NCBI GenBank assembly: GCA_034766995.1
Contig: CM068314.1
Location: forward strand, 15,987,701-16,051,700
Direction: 5' to 3'
DNA length: 64,000 bases
DNA from: Acanthacorydalis orientalis
Lineage: Eukaryota > Arthropoda > Insecta > Megaloptera > Corydalidae
Shown here piece after piece: positions 63,031-64,000 of this stretch. Within the stretch, counting starts at the first letter, position 1. Each line of letters starts with the position of its first letter. A model generated the notes under the pieces. The model searched no databases. It had not been told where the DNA came from and was given only the letters and a program-made list of their open reading frames with translations. The translations under genes were made by a program, and so were the position numbers.

Positions 63031-63710
63031 ATTGTAAATGATCAGAATACAATTAAGAGATACTAATTTGAAAATTAATATTTATATTTTATAATAATTA
63101 GTTTAGTATATTTAAATGAATTGATTTTACTGTGAGCAAAATAAATGTATGTTGTTTGTAATGTGTTTTGTACGTATATTTGTAAAAAGTATATAGGCGT
63201 GAATTTTATATACATATGTGCTTGTATTGGTATATAGATTTTCTTTTAAATATTAAAACCCGAAATATAACTTTGCGTACCATTTCATTTTATCGGTAAA
63301 TAAAAAAGAATTGGGACATATTGGTATTCTGAAAATAAAGATAAACGACTTGAAAGTATAATACAAATGTATTGTAAATGACCCAATAGACGATAAGATA
63401 AAAAGTGTTTCATCTGTTTACGGGAACTATTTATTTTCTCGCACATATAAGATAATTGATGTGGCGAACACTGGATTTATAGGCTTACAGGATTTGAGAA
63501 AAATATTTAAAGGTATCCAAAATCCTCGTAAAAATTTATTATAGGAGAATAAAAACTAGAACGAACATTAATGTTTTCTAAAGAAATAGAAAGTAGGAAA
63601 ATATTGGCATGACTATATGTACTCTCTTTCTATTATTTCTACTTTACGGAAATAGTGGAAAATAAACTACTCATTTAAACATACATGTCGATTCACATTC
63701 TATCTGTCTA

Positions 63711-63713
<3 letters not shown>

Positions 63714-63772
<59 letters not shown>
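63714..63772. repeat. (TA)n microsatellite
   Basis: A nearly pure TA run of about 29 units close to the right edge. Confidence 0.95.
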
Positions 63773-63775
<3 letters not shown>

Positions 63776-64000
63776 AATTCAAAAGTGTACATTACATAAG
63801 ATTCTTTTTCATTTAAATGTGATTACTTTTTACTATCAACTAATTAATTCTATTGCGAAAAACATTTGTAATAATATTTATTTTAATACTTACTTCAGTA
63901 ATGTTACAGCTAATGTATCAAATAATATTAAAATTTATAATTTGCCAGCTTATGACTAATACAGAAATGTATGTATATTTGTATGAATATGTATATTTAT

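Larger units (their letters stand above)
33070..64000 (+). other. Probable intron 2 and downstream DNA, no further exon identified
   Basis: The GTGAGT donor at 33070 has no partner exon that I can recognise in the remaining 30.9 kb. The next exon must complete EGF module 2 with a C-x-C-x8-C pattern starting in the third codon base. Either the intron runs past the window end or a small exon was missed. The region is otherwise AT-rich DNA with mobile-element relics, microsatellites and unassigned GC-richer islands. Confidence 0.5.
61833..64000. other. AT-rich non-coding DNA, right end
   Basis: Microsatellites at 62222-62310, 62431-62450, 62999-63027 and 63714-63772, plus unassigned AT-rich DNA. 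No exon of the CUB-EGF gene was recognised. Confidence 0.6.

Noticed and set aside
1..64000. Search by eye for CRISPR-like arrays, rRNA, tRNA, operons or viral gene clusters.
   Set aside because: None was seen. The regular repeats present are microsatellites without unique spacers.

Overview
The window looks like nuclear DNA from an insect. It is extremely AT-rich, with dozens of long (TA)n tracts and many decayed mariner/Tc1 transposons. It also holds a piggyBac-type MITE, fragments of a non-LTR retrotransposon, and one protein gene with small exons and very long introns. The mariner load and AT bias would suit Hymenoptera, but the order cannot be fixed from this sequence. There is no sign of bacterial, viral or organellar organisation: no operons, no rRNA or tRNA and no CRISPR array were seen.

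One host gene can be supported, on the + strand. A probable 3' splice site at 24476-24477 opens an exon. It carries about 200 bases of leader with small upstream ORFs, then the start codon at 24677. The exon encodes a signal peptide, a CUB-like domain with only two cysteines, and the first half of an EGF module. It ends at a strong GTGAGT donor (25306). A 7.66 kb intron follows, then a 108-base exon (32962-33069) that finishes the first EGF module and starts a second. A second GTGAGT donor opens an intron with no convincing end in the window, so it may exceed 30 kb. The product is a secreted or membrane-anchored extracellular CUB-EGF protein; its N-terminal 245 residues are visible. I did not recognise a named orthologue.

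Layout: 1-24477 is non-coding upstream DNA (possibly including 5' UTR introns) with microsatellites, a mariner 3' end (6.7 kb), an 80-bp mariner remnant (23.0 kb) and GC-richer islands. 24478-33069 holds the two coding exons; intron 1 carries two minus-strand transposase relics (26.2-26.5 kb and 30.0-30.8 kb). 33070-64000 is downstream, probably mostly intron 2. It contains two non-LTR retrotransposon tails in opposite orientation (33.9 and 48.3 kb), a piggyBac-like MITE (39.6 kb), an Hsmar1-like mariner (41.1 kb), a Helitron-like terminus (42.4 kb), an antisense mariner relic (46.0-46.9 kb) and two further mariner remnants (60.0 and 61.4 kb).

Outside these, the window has islands of a few hundred bases of more balanced composition in the AT-rich background. 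They are candidates for conserved regulatory DNA of the long-intron gene, or for older mobile-element debris. Two strong short hairpins (39.25 kb and 52.96 kb) and a few unannotated protein-like reading frames are the least explained structures. No clearly new biological system was found. All homology calls come from recognising motifs by eye and no database search was run.
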